From NCBI GenBank assembly GCA_029931535.1, contig JAQPZY010001536.1, positions 1,387,501 to 1,451,500 on the forward strand: DNA of 64,000 nt. The letters are read 5' to 3'. The translations under genes were made by a program, and so were the position numbers. Below the pieces are notes generated by a model. The model saw only the letters and a program-made list of their open reading frames with translations. It had not been told where the DNA came from and did no database searches. The stretch comes from Margaritifera margaritifera. Lineage: Eukaryota > Mollusca > Bivalvia > Unionida > Margaritiferidae. Shown here piece by piece: positions 1-13,500 of the stretch (positions are counted from its first letter, which is position 1; each line of letters begins with the position of its first letter).

Positions 1-423
1 CTGTTGGACATTTGACCTGTTACAGGCATACCCCCCCCCCCCCCCTTCCTTTCACCGTCATCGTACCTCAATAAGTTAGAGACCAACCATTTAAATTATG
101 AACAGAGTTGGCATACAATCCTCTGAAAATTGATTAATACTAGTAAAGGAAATTGAATTTTATGGCGAGTCAGAGGACTGCAAACAGACTATTGTTGCCT
201 ATATTGTGGTCCAGCTTGAGAGACCTGGGTCCACAGGCTGACCAACATTTAGTAGCATCTTTTAGTCATTACTACTAGATATAATAAACCTGTAGCCATT
301 GACTTTCATTTTGTGTGCTTCAAGAACATGTGTTGTAGACAGTGAAGAGGAAAGGAATGATGATACTGTATTTGTACATTCCCAGAGAGTAATTAAGAAT
401 GTTATTTGTCTTATTTTTTGCAG
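1..423. other. Intron upstream of ATP7 exon 1
   Basis: Non-coding. It has a poly(C) run at 31-45 and ends in the polypyrimidine tract and acceptor at 409-423. No gene start or promoter visible. Confidence 0.8.
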
Positions 424-1516
424 GTGCTGCTGGAAACCAATGAGGCACATATCAGATACAGTCCAACTGAAGTCTCCCCACCAATTATTGCGGAGAAAAT
501 TGATGACATGGGCTTCCCCGCAAAAGTAAAGGGCGTTCAGCCATCAAGAGACATTCTGACTGAAGAAGACATTGTTGTAAATGTGGAGGGCATGACATGT
601 AACTCTTGTGTCAAATCCATTGAAACTAATATTGGTGATGTAGATGGTATAGTTAGTATCAGAGTTTCCCTTGAGGAGAAAAAAGCCTATATTAAGCATA
701 TTCCTTCCAAAATTTCAGCAAAACAGGTTGCAGAGAAAATTGATGATATGGGTTTTGATGCAGAATTGGTCAGAATGACATCAGGTTCTCTGGTAACCAA
801 AATTCATGTGGAAGGAATGACATGTCAGTCATGTGTGAGAACCATTGAATCAAACATGAAAGACAAGCCAGGTGTTAAAAGGATAAAAGTTTCACTATCA
901 GACAAAGAGGCAGTTATTGTTTATGACCCAAACTTGGCTAATCCTGCCAACTTACGCACCCAGATTGATGATATGGGATTTGACGCAAGCTTAGAACATG
1001 AACCTTCCGTTGAGAGAGAATTCGACAAGATTGCAGCAAGAAATGCACCAGAACCCCAAACATGTTTAATAGACATTGTGGGCATGACTTGCATGTCATG
1101 TGTAAGAAATATTGAATCTAATATAACAGGAACCCCTGGATTAATAAATATAAAAGTGTCGCTTGAGAAAAACAACGCTTTGGTTCAATATGACCCATCG
1201 GTTACCAACCCAAAAGACATTGCGGACAGAATTGACAATATGGGATTTGAAGCAAAAGTTTCTGCAGAGAGTCCTGCACCATCATCTGTCAGTTTAGAGG
1301 ACAAAACAGAGTCTGTTGTCATTAACATCAAGGGAATGACATGTAATTCCTGTGTTAAGACTATTGAAGGAAAAATGGGTGAAAATCCTGGTGTGAAGAG
1401 CATCAGGGTCTCTTTGGCAGATCAGAATGGAAAAATTGAGTACTTCCCAAACCGTGTCACACCTCAGATATTGTGTGATGCTATTGATGACATAGGTTTT
1501 GAGGCATCACTAGCAG
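424..1516 (+). CDS. ATP7: ATP7 exon 1 (window numbering): half plus four metal-binding domains
   Basis: Acceptor TTTTTTGCAG ends at 423; the exon opens with V-L-L-E-T-N-E, which is the middle of a heavy-metal-associated domain, so at least one coding exon lies upstream of the window. Four complete domains follow, each with GMTCxxC (NSC, QSC, MSC, NSC) and a closing I-D-D/N-M/I-G-F motif. Linkers are short and acidic. Donor is GTAAAA at 1517, phase 1. The reading frame stays open past the donor to 1650, but that stretch loses all similarity. At 1093 nt this is by far the longest exon. Confidence 0.93.
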
Positions 1517-4500
1517 GTAAAAGGGTTTTGTCTGATTTAAAAATGAAGAAATTTAGCTTTGAAGAGGCAAGACTTGATATTGTCTTTTCCACCATTTTTA
1601 TGGTGATAGTGAATGTTGGATGTCTTCAGTATTGTTGTTTTACTAGATAATTCGAACAGAAATATAGTTCAGTTCACATTCACGTTCACGTTCTTTTCTT
1701 GTCTAAAATAATGGACTTAGACCTTTTTCCCAATAACCCTAGAAAAAACTCTGCATGTACATTCCTTTTGATATTGAAACTGATCCTTGGGAGACATTTT
1801 TTGTGTTGTTTTATAAGGACAATATTTTCTTTTATACCCCCTCTCCCACCCCCACCCCCAATGGCCGTCCATCCATCCATAAGACTTTTGTTTGCTTAAT
1901 ATCACCTGAATCCTTTGAGATATTTTTATGAAACTTGGTATGCTTTTGTATCATGACTAGACATTATGCCCTACAACAAATGGAGTCTGTCTGATCAGCA
2001 TTTTAAGAGTTATCCCCAGTTTTATTACAAATTGTGTCCATCATACCATCTATCCATCACACTCTTCTATGGTTAATATCTCCTGAACCTTTTGAGTTAT
2101 CATCATGAAACTTGGTATGCATTTGTGTCATGAGAATTGTTTGGGTTCCATTTAAGATTCAGCTTTGTTAGATTAGTACTTTTAGAGTTTTATTACTAAT
2201 TTGTCCATTCATCGGTCCATCACAATCCTCTTCTGTTAATATCTTCTGAACTAGTTGAGACAACTATATGGAACTTGGCATGCATTTGTTTTATGACAAA
2301 AGTTTGTGTCACATATAAGATTTGACTGTCAGATTAGTACCTTTAGAGTTATCTCCCCATCTTTGAAAATTGTATTTACACTTCAGGTCTCCTTAACTGT
2401 TTAAGGTATCATCATGAAACTTGGTATGCTGTTGTATCATGACTGTCTGACAGGGTCTTGTAAAAGAATGGGCTCTGTCTGATCAGCATTTTTATAAGAA
2501 TGGGCTTTGTTAGGTTATTACATTTAGAGTGGGGAGGGGGTATTCTGTAAGCACTCGCTTACTGGATCAAGGTTAAGATAGAGAAAGTATCATTTTGGAA
2601 AATGTCAAATGTCATTTTGATGCCTTTTAATTTACTCTTTGCATCAGTTTCATTGACTTTTATATGTTCTGGCATTATCCATATATTCATTCATCAAATT
2701 ACGTTTTCTTTTGTGAAATAGTTAGCACATTCTTGTACAAAGAGTTTAATGACTCTTATGTCAAGAAAAATCCCATTTATCAGGGTGGGGAAGGTTATCA
2801 ATAAGTTATCGATTTTTGTCTCATTTTAGAGGCAAGGAAAAAAAAAAAAAAAATATCCATTGAAGTTTCAAACAGTGGAATTTGACAAACCTTTTCAGGT
2901 TTAATCTTTTGAGTTGTTGATCAGAATCTGAGACTTGTGTGAAATGTTGTCTGTTTTAATGTTGGCATGAAATTGTAGGTAAGCTGTCCATCTCTGTTTA
3001 TGATGGCATCTCAGTTAAACATGGAGCTTTGGCTGTGATCATCTATTTCTCACCAGGAATAATAAACCTAACAAGCTGAGCCAGAGGCAAGGTACCTTGC
3101 TGCATGTTGCTGTGATCAGCTATTTCTTGCCAGGAATAACAAACCTAACAAGTTGAGCCCGAGGCAAGGTACCTTGCTCTAAGATACATGAAGTAGCAAG
3201 TTGGTATTGAGCCCGAATCGGTGAGTCAGTGACTTCAGGTTAGACGCTCAGCTGAGTTACAAAGTAGCAGGGGGATATTGTTGTACCCTCGACATGTATG
3301 TTCTTCTTTCCATCAGTTCATCTATCTTTCCATCCATTAATAACTCTCTCCTCTTAAACTCTTGGGTGTTAATTCACCAAACTTGAAACATAGATTGCCC
3401 ATTTGTCATGGTGCCATTACATGATATTACAAAAAAAACCCATCTCATATTGAAGGTATAAAATAAGTGAATGAACTATCATATATATGACGTCATTTGA
3501 TAAAGCAGAATACTTCACACCTTATATTTCTATATTTTCAATAGATTCTGCATCGGTTCATGATGTGATCATAAGGCATAATGGCAAGAATGTCAAACTG
3601 GACATTGGTAGAGAGACGGTGTTCTTCAAGAATACAAAGACAGCGGGACAAGATGATGATGAATATGACAAGTGTTATTTCAAGGTCACTGGAATGACCT
3701 GTGCTTCATGTGTTGCTGCTATAGAAAAAAACCTGATGAAAGTAGAAGGTTTGTATCAATTCAAGAGTAAACCTTGCAGATGTAGGTTCCCTTTAAAGTA
3801 TTTTGTATGCCAAGGAGTCTCTTACTTTCATCCCTTTAACTTTGAATTGAGCAAAAATTAGTTGGCATTGCTGACATACGTTTTGACAACAAATATTACT
3901 TTGATAATATAATTGTTGGTCTGGAATAAAAAATATTATGATCTTACAAACTGCACATAAACCTGCAGTGAGAACAAACTGCACATAAACCTGAGAGAAC
4001 AAACTGCACATAAACCTGAGAGAACAAACTACACATAAACCTGAGAGAACAAACTGCACATAAACCTGCAGAGGGAAATGCATAAGATTTACTAACTTTG
4101 GTTGATAGAGATGTACACAGCACTTTACTTCATTTTTTTGTTGATGATTCAGCAAATGATGATTGATATATGTAGGTGTGTCATGTAAGCCTTTACATTT
4201 ACATTATGATATATGTCACCTGTTATGAGATAACTGCACAAAACAATTACCACCTTTACCTGCGTATAACATGCACACAGTGGCAAACAGTGTAGACTTG
4301 GATCCGCCATTACATAATACGCTAGCAGTTCAGGTCTACACCATTTTGCATTGGCACAACATCGATGTCATTCCCATAATGGTTAGTTTGGAAACTCTCT
4401 TCAGAAGTGTGATTGGTTGGAAACTTCACATCTGTGCAGTGCATGATGCATTTGATAGTTATCTGCAGTCTCACAACCAACAAAAGTGTGATGCAGTAAT

Positions 4501-7500
4501 CTGCTGGACCAGGTGCAAGGTAAAATGGCAAATCTGGGTCTGTTCTGTTTGCTATTGGGTTCACAGTATAGAGTGGTAAATACAGTAAATCATAAATCAA
4601 TATTGACAAGTATGTCTCATGCACAAAAAGGCAATTGGCAGGTTAAGGATGCATTATGTTAGTATTTATTAAAATAAAGCATATTTTATTGCAAATTGGC
4701 ATAGAAGGAAAAGCACATTTTTGGATGCAGATGGAATATAGTCATAGAGTTATTGTTTCTCAAAGTCATTTACAGTACCAAGCAGCGACTGCAAGATTTT
4801 TAGAATCATCCTCAGGTGTGTGCACGATAGGAAAATCCAACCCAAGGGGATAAGATTGTTTCAAGGGATGAGGTGTTTGAAGTTTATGGCTCAAATCCTA
4901 TTCATGATGGCTTGTTTTTCCTATCCTGTCCTTTCCCATGATGAAGCTTTTTTTGCTTACTCAACACAGATCATATGTTTAAATATGCAAATTCCTATAT
5001 AAGGGACAAAATTAGCATTTCATAGGATATTCATTTAACTTGAGTGTGTAGGGAAGAGTGTATGAAACTTGTCATCTGTGGCACATGCAGTGATTTACAT
5101 CACTTGGCTGCTGGTTCATCTCTGCAGTGTAGTATTGGAGGTGTGGAATTTAAATGACATCATTTGTCTGCATAACCTTACTGAACCATAGGCTAAGATA
5201 GATTTAAGTCCCCCAGGCACTCACTCTCTCAGTTGGGCAAGAAAATACCATGTTTTTGACGTTTTCTCTGATAAGCATTGATCAAAGGTTCATTAGGCAC
5301 TGAAGGGGATAATTTATTGTTTATCCATGCTGTTCTCATAGTTTTATCTGTAATATATGATAGTATCATGCAAATGATTTTTTTGAAGGTTATTTGCGAA
5401 TAAATTGTTGTTTTGGTGTTTGTCGCATACAAATGATGATCATTTACAGTTTTGTAAGGTTCCAATATTTTTTAAGCTCTGCAGCGGCAGGGGGAATGAA
5501 CCTGCAGGCTCTACCAATGGGTTCAAAATCTCCCTCGTGTTTAACAGGTGCTTTAACTTTTTAATTCATGATCCATATATTTTACAACCATCTCAGTCTT
5601 TTATTTTTATGCAAGTTTAAAAACGATATCTGTTTCAAAATAAGAAAGGCCATAGTAAAGAATATAGATAGTAACCATCAATACCTGTATTAGACAAAGT
5701 ATTTTTTCAGCGTGGTAGTAATCCAAGATTTTGAATAATCTTATTCTAATGTACTACATTAAATTTACTCTTAAGCTTTATATTACATTATGTGCGGTAG
5801 TGGATATGTATATAGACAAGTTGATAAAGGATTTCCAAATATTTACTTCAGAAGATATTCTAAATTGCAGGTAGAGACGTAAGCAAAATATGCACAAAAC
5901 CTGCTGTTAGATGTAAAGTAAACATGTACTTTGGTATAAGAAAAAAAACTTGTTTGATATAGATACTCATTTTGCCTCTATCTCTTGATGTTAATCAGGT
6001 ACCATATTTACTTTTATCACACAACATTGGGATGCACTGTAAAATCATATAATAATACACTGTACCTTAATTGACATGATACTTGCATAGATGACTTAAT
6101 AGGTGCACTCCCCTCCATTTGGTCAAAACTTGTAAATAAATAGTCACTTGTAACTGCAAGTGTCCCAGTCCTAGCAAGCCCTGTGAGAGGATACAGCTGC
6201 TAAAATTCACCTAGATCATAATGAGTTTATACCTCACAACTAGTACTACCCGTCTACTTCTGCATCCATGTTCACAAGTTTAGGAACATATACATATATG
6301 TATGGACAGCCTTCCTGCATCTCAGTTATTCTTTCTTCCTAGGTCTAAGACAACAGTTTTGAATAGGATTCTTAGCACCTAGCCACATGGGATGGGGCTA
6401 GTTGTGTACATGCATGTACATTATTTGTACATTTTGTGTTACATTGTTGGGTGTTTAGTTCATGACCACATAGGTTTTCTTCCTCCTGTACACATAATGT
6501 TATATTTGGAATCTTGCAACTTGGTGAGGGGATGCATCTTTATGAGTACTACACCCTTATTACAAATGTAACCCACTGTGAGCCATATTTCAGGCTTCAC
6601 TAATTTTGGATAAATTGTGTTTTAAGTTTATTTCTCAAGCACTGGTCATGCTAGCATCATTAAACTAGATGATTGTATGCACCTCTGTTAGTACCTACAT
6701 TTCACATTTTTCTGGTTTAGGTTAAGTGTTTGTGTTTAACTCATGACCACATATGTATTTTGCATGCTAGGTACATACTATCCTCTCTAAAATCATGAAA
6801 CTTGGAGAGGAGGTGCATCTTCATGAGCACTACACCCTTACTGCAAAAATAGGTCATTGCAGCCCATATTTTGTACTTGACTGACTTGGGTTAAATTTTG
6901 CAATTGATGTTCATTTCTCAGTTGCAGTTCATGTTAGGATCATGAAACTTGATGATGATGTGCATCTCTATTAGTATGATACCCATCCAACAAAAGAAGG
7001 TCATTGTGACCTATATTTCCCCTTTTCCTGACTTTGGTTATGTTATAGCATTTAGCTTATGACCACATGATATTTTGGCATGCTGTATACATACTATCCT
7101 ACTTAGAATAATGAAATTTGGTGAGGGGAAGTCTCTTGATAATCACTACACCTTTATTATCATTTATTATATTATATAGAGGATATTTTCTTTACCTATG
7201 TTAATACCGGATAAATTTTATCGTGTAGTACAAAAACGTGATATTTTAATGAGTGGTATTTACGCAGGAAAAGAAAATTTTCTTTTCATGATATACCAAA
7301 CTTGCTCCAGAATCGAAGCTTAGAAGATTAAACTCGCTCTTCAGCACCCCACCCCACCCCCACCTCCCTTTTCGTAAATTCACCTCACTTTCATAGGCTG
7401 ATCATATAAGTATCAGTGACTTAAGAGAGTGGTATGATTGGGATGACCTAATTTGTTGCAGTAAATTACATTTTTTGACATTTTTGTAAACTGTTTGATC

Positions 7501-10500
7501 ATATTTGACGGCAAAGCAAGTCCGATTCATGAATGTTTCACTGTTGTCAAGGAAGTAAGGGGAAATAACTTCATAGAGACGGGAATGGCATTGAGACAAA
7601 TTTCTTCAGCAAAGATTAATTTCCATTTATTTGTTGTAGCTCACAAAGTGCTCGTTTTTGTTGCTGCAGGTATAACTTCTGTAGGTGCACACAATCAAGC
7701 ATCGCATGGACCATCCTATATTTTCACATGTAAAAAATATATCCTTATATTTTCACATGTGAAAATATAAGGATATATTTTTTACATGTGAAAATATAGG
7801 ATGGCAAAAAAATGTGAAAATTATTTCGCCAATAAGTTTCTATATTTCACAAATAAGTATATAATAAAATACTATATTTCATGCTTAGTAACTTTGTTGA
7901 AATTTTGTATTGAAACTTCATTTCTTGGATGTTGTTCATTCAGGAATCATGAAGCTTGATAATTGGATGACATCTGTTAGTACTTCACCCTTTCAACCAA
8001 AAGAAGGTCACTGTGACCTACATTTTATGCTTCGCCATACATGTGACAGAACCAGGATTTCAAATCAGTAGATTTACAAATTTTGATCAGTAGATTGGCT
8101 TCAAAAAAGGTATATTTTTATCGGCATAAATTTTACGTGTTTTAAGGGGATTGAAAACAAAACAAGTGCATTTTTTCACATAATATGTATTCTCTTCATA
8201 TTATAATAAAACACAAATTTTGAACATGAATCCAATTCAGAATCTGATGGAAAATGTTACAATAATAGTTAGTTACCGGTAATATGAGCCAGTATATTGT
8301 CAATTAAATGAAAAAGGAAGAGTTGTACATCTCACAGTTCACTGCAAAGATTTTGTATAAAATCCACAGACATTTTTAGTTTCCTTCACAAGATCACTGT
8401 CTGGTGACCACTGGTGACATTCACTGTGATTGTCAACCTTCACACTTAGCAGGCTCTCAATAGTTTTCTGGTCCAGATTTCCCCTTGAATCGCTCTGGAT
8501 TTTCCAAAGAATGGAGAATGTCCTCTCTGTGTCAGCATTGGAATGTGGCAATGACAGGACAACTATACTCAGTCTGGAAAGAAGTTCTAACTTAAGTTTT
8601 TCTGTTGCTGGGTTTCTGAGGCTGCTGACTGATCTCCAATATTGCTCCAAGCTCATTTCACCCAGAGGAGGAAGTTCCTGGCTTGGACTTAATATGTATT
8701 CCTGAGCCTCATCCTCAAGGGCTTGTTTCTCTTCTAGGCTTAGGTCCAAAAATCTGTTGGCAAGTTTCACCACTGTAATTAATTTTTCAACAAATTAGAT
8801 TTAGACTTGAAATAAACAGTTAAAAAACACATGATTTTAATCATTTATCCCAACTTTAAAATTAAATATTAAGTAATACATTTTTATCATTTCTTCTTCC
8901 ATATACTATCTTAAAATCCACTTTGCATGAAACACACAATGCAAACTCAGGACCTTTGCTACTCGCCTGCACTCACTTAAATTCTGGTATCCAAGCGTTG
9001 TTAAACTTGTTGTAGTATTTCTTAGCTGGTGGCTTCTTAGCATTGGGAGAAAGCGGACGTTTCGGCATTTTGACATTAATTGAAGAAAAAAAATATACAA
9101 GCTGCCCTTAAATATTCATCTTAAACCATGGTGAACAATACAAGAACAATTAAAAGACAACAAATCAAAATACTTACTCAAATGTTTCTGCCGAGATCAT
9201 TTTTGGTTGGTCTCTCTATTTTATCTTCCTTCCACGACAGGTTGGCCGAGTTTTAATCAAAGACTCATAGTCATCATGGATTACCTTTGATCGTTTTATT
9301 ACTTATAACACCTCAAACAACATCCTGCATTTGGCCTTAAACTCTCCAAATTACAACAATAAAGTAATCTATTAGCCGCTTGTTGTGTACACATGCTAGC
9401 TGTTCTTTAACAATTGTAATCCGACTACTCAACCATGCATAATCGCACCGGTCGTAGCACAGGTGGAACATTTCCGGTTCCCAGTAGACTGGTTCTGGCT
9501 GGTTTATCTAATGTGTTGATAGAACGCATAAAAATACCGGGTTTTTTTTATTAAAAAAAAATTTTCCTTGACATTTTTAAAAGAGGTAGATTTCGACTAC
9601 TAAACGGTAGACGGCCTATAAAACGGTATTTTTGGCCTACCGCCGGTAGAATCACATGTATGGCTTCGCTAACAGGTTAAGTATTTGTGTTTGACTCATG
9701 ACCACATAGATTTTTGCATGCTATATGACCTGTGTAGTTGAAAATAGGATAAAATATGTTTATTCAGGGCAAGCTTTCAGTATTAATGACTTTGTATGGT
9801 ATATTCTAATAGGTTACTCTCAGCAGGTTAACTGTATATTGTACATGTGAATGAGTAGGTATTACAAGAGTGGATAACATGCATTTCATGTGAGGCCTTG
9901 TGGCTAATCAAGATAATTACTCATATATGAACTATGCTTGTAATATTGATCATACTGGCTATCACTCCATAGTTACACAAAGTATATGACTTCCACCAAC
10001 ACCAAGCATAAAATCTGGCATCTAGGAGTGGGCAATGATAACAGCCTTAGAAACAGATTTTAACAACATTGATTTGAAGAAGAAAAGAAGGAAACAAATA
10101 ATCTGGTTTTTATCAACTCAGTATAGTATCTCTTCTTTGATATGGTATACAAGTGTTCTTTTTTATTATTGTATGTTTTTATGCCCTGTCACAGTGACCA
10201 ACATTTCATAGGTCAAGATCACTTTAGTCTGAATTTATTTTCTGCATGATAATTAAAGTTCACAATAGCTTATGAAGACTTAAAAGCTTCATATAGGCAA
10301 GCTGTGTAATCTTGGATTACATTATCACTTAAAACATACCGCAGTGCATGCCTGCTGTATTGTTACCACTTAATTTTGTGAGTTAAGACAGTCTCAAAAC
10401 GGATCTTACATGTACTTTATAGGGTACTTTATTTGGCTTGGACATATTGGGAGAAAGAATAAACCTCTAAAGTGGAGTGTTCCCAATATTGAGGAAGGGA

Positions 10501-13500
10501 GCTAACTCTTGTTTTTTTTCATCTGCATGTTTGGGACACAGCTTTAAAACATCCTCAGTGTGCACTGTTAAGCTTTAACCTCATGACAATTTACTCAGAT
10601 CATAATATTTTAAGCACATGCAGAGTTTAAAAATATAGGATAGCTTGATGTCTGGGGCCCCTCTAAATCTAGATCAGGTCCCTTCCATTATTTAAGTAAG
10701 TTGCCCATTGGGCTTGTTAAAAAAAAAGTATCTAATTTGTCCAACAAAATCTTGAGTGCGCTGATAAAATGCAGCATTTTCATTTTGAAGTTCGTGAAAC
10801 ACACTGGTAAAATTATAAATATTCATCCCCCTGCTGTGGCTCCATTTTTAGGTCCCTACACCTTATGAAGATTGCTTGCTTGATTGTATTGCAAGCTATA
10901 AACTATAATTAGTGCTCACTTGTCTTTCATGAATAATAATGCATTGTCCCTTGCTCACCCTAACTGGGTTGTGCATCATTGGTTAAATATATCGAGCAGT
11001 ACATATACAGTTGTTTGACAATAAGGCTAAGCTAGGGGATTAGTGACTTATAAAAGCGTCTAATACAATGTTTTTCACCCTAAATGAATGGAGGTAATTA
11101 CATTGTATTTAGAACCATTTAGTTAAAAGAGCTGGTAGCCACCTAATTTTCTTATTTTAAGTCAGGGGTGCACATTTTGTAGAAGAACTAAAAAAAAAAA
11201 GTTTCCAGGTCGATCTGATGAATGGATAAAGGCACTATAACTGCCTACATGTGTCACATTCACTCCGTGTGAAATATTAAATCTGTTGCACATTGCATTG
11301 TAATTAAATTGTTTGCCAGTACTAGACTTATTAAGGAAATAAATAATGCTTTCAAATCTTGATAGTCTTGTTCTTTGATCGCTTATGTTAATAAACTCGT
11401 TTCATTTCACATCACTGTGTAGCATTTTGTTCTGTGCCTTGACCGGAAATGCATGTACATAATGACTGGTCACTTCTTGTTCTAAAGCTGTGCAAAGTAC
11501 TGCATTGCAACGGAACAAACATGATTACCGTGCCTGTACCGTTAATGTTCAGTATTCCATAACTGTGGATCTGATACATTTTGTCTTCATTTATTCTTGG
11601 TTGAACTGAAATATAATATTCATAATTCAAGCAGTGTTAATATTCTCATCAGAGGCACCTTTAAAGGACATATTTTTTGCAACTACGGTTTTTCTGTTAC
11701 GATAACACTGACATATTGTGAAACAAAATAATCAATTAATGTATGAAGTTGGAAAACATTCTTCTTTTTTTTTTTTCTCTGGAAAATAAATTTAGTTCTT
11801 TGTTTTATTTCTCATCTTAAATGATAGTATTTTATATATCTTTGTGACTATACAGTGATCAATGCTTCACTGACTCAGTGTGGTCTTTTCACGGTTATCA
11901 GCAGAGTTAATTTATGATTACCGTACCTGTAAATGTTCAATATTCAATAACTGTGGATTGAATTATTGTTTTCATCATTTATTCTTGTTTGAATTGAAAA
12001 ATAATATTTAGAATTAAAGCAGTGTTAATTTTCTCATCAGAGGCTTATTTAGGGGACATCTTTTTCCTGACTAAGGTTAGTCTGTTATGGTAAAACTGAT
12101 ACATCATGAAACAAAATAATCAATTAATGTATGAAGTTGGAAAACATTCTTTTTATTTTTCCTTTGGAAAATAAGCTTAGTTCTTGGTTTTATTTCTCAT
12201 CTTAAATGATAGTATTTGATATATTTTTGTAACTATACAGTGATCAATGCTTCATTGACTCAGTGTGATCTTTTTACGTTAATCAGCGCCAGCTAAGCTT
12301 TGATGTGCTAAACATAGTTACAATGCTTTGTCTTGGTAAACTTACAAATTATTTACTTTTCTTCGGAAAATAAGCTTGGTTCTTTGTTTTATTTCTAATC
12401 TTAAACCACAGCATTTTATCCTGCTTTGTTACAAAAGAGTGAGTAATATTTAATTAAGTCAGCGTGGTGTTTTAAAAGGTAATCAGCGCTGGCAAAAGTT
12501 TTGATGTGCCAAACATAATTACGAAGTATTGTCTTTGGTAAATTCTATCTGGGGCACTGAGAGATATTTTAGAAGTGTCATGATAGTCCAAATAAGTGTA
12601 AATACTGGACCTGAACTTTCAAATAGCATCTTGTATTCGATCAAACGCCAGGAATGATGACAGACGAGGACATACAGCAACTTTTCGAGAGTGATGACGA
12701 TGAATAGGAATTTGAGGGATTGATGCAATAGACTGAACTCGATCAACAAAGCAAACCTTAAAATGGCCCTTTTAAGGGCTAACCATAAAATCAGAAAGAT
12801 ATTCTTTAAAGTTTGCCACTTTTTCTTTCTTTTACGATATCTGTAAAGAAAAGTATTGGTTATAATCGGGTGCCGTGTACTGACAGAAAAGACCAGAGAA
12901 ACAGTCATGTGCTAGTTTATTGTAAAGAATTCAAACATCATGTAACAAATGATGATCTGTGCACTATCCAAAATGGCAGACTGTTGTCGCGCTACGAAAC
13001 GGAGTGAAATTATTAAGATTTTAAAATGTATTATATCACATGCGTGTTATATGGCAGAATTATGTGTTTTCCCCTCATTCTGGGTCGAAATTCAGGGTGT
13101 GCGTTATAACCCAGTGCACGTTAAACACACCAAAATTTGGTAGTGAGTGTTTCCTGTAATTGTGACACATCCACAAGTCCACAGTACTGTGACATGAACT
13201 AATTACAAAACTTGAATTTACTGTTGTTACTGATTGATATAGAAAGAGACCATTGGCTGTCCAAGTTTATTTCTATCTTCAACTTTGTTGAAGCAACATT
13301 TGGAGATTTTTGCAGTGTTAGAAAACGAAACAACTCTAAGGCCCACGAATACTCATCCCTTCAGATCATGATGGAATACACTCTGTACATCGACCTGAAG
13401 GCCAAACGGTCTGAGATCGCAAGAGCAGAGGTGTATGCCACAAATATGAAGAATTCCAATCTTGTACCTGCAGAAATTGTTAAATTGCTGGAAATCACAT

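Larger units (their letters stand above)
8036..9662 (-). mobile_element. Internally deleted, decayed hAT transposon
   Basis: 1627 bp bounded by 11-bp inverted repeats, CATACATGTGA at 8036-8046 and its complement at 9652-9662. A direct repeat GCTTCGC (8029-8035 and 9663-9669) fits the 7-8 bp target duplication of hAT elements. Coding remains read on the minus strand: a start region (9068 downward) and a C-terminal dimerisation region (8773-8339). The middle of the transposase, with the catalytic part, is missing. The flanks are two halves of one copy of the 6.4-8.0 kb intron repeat, confirming insertion into it. Confidence 0.8.

Noticed and set aside
1517..1650. Continuation of the exon 1 frame to a stop at 1650, as if a short secreted metal-binding protein
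   Set aside because: A good donor lies at 1517 in the right phase for exon 2, and similarity to metal-binding domains stops there.
3944..4076. CRISPR-like array of short repeats
   Set aside because: Head-to-tail 24-bp units without spacers, in an animal intron.
12519..12908. 129-codon frame on the minus strand
   Set aside because: Hydrophobic, low-complexity translation in repeat-derived DNA. The opposite strand gives the more sensible acidic start.
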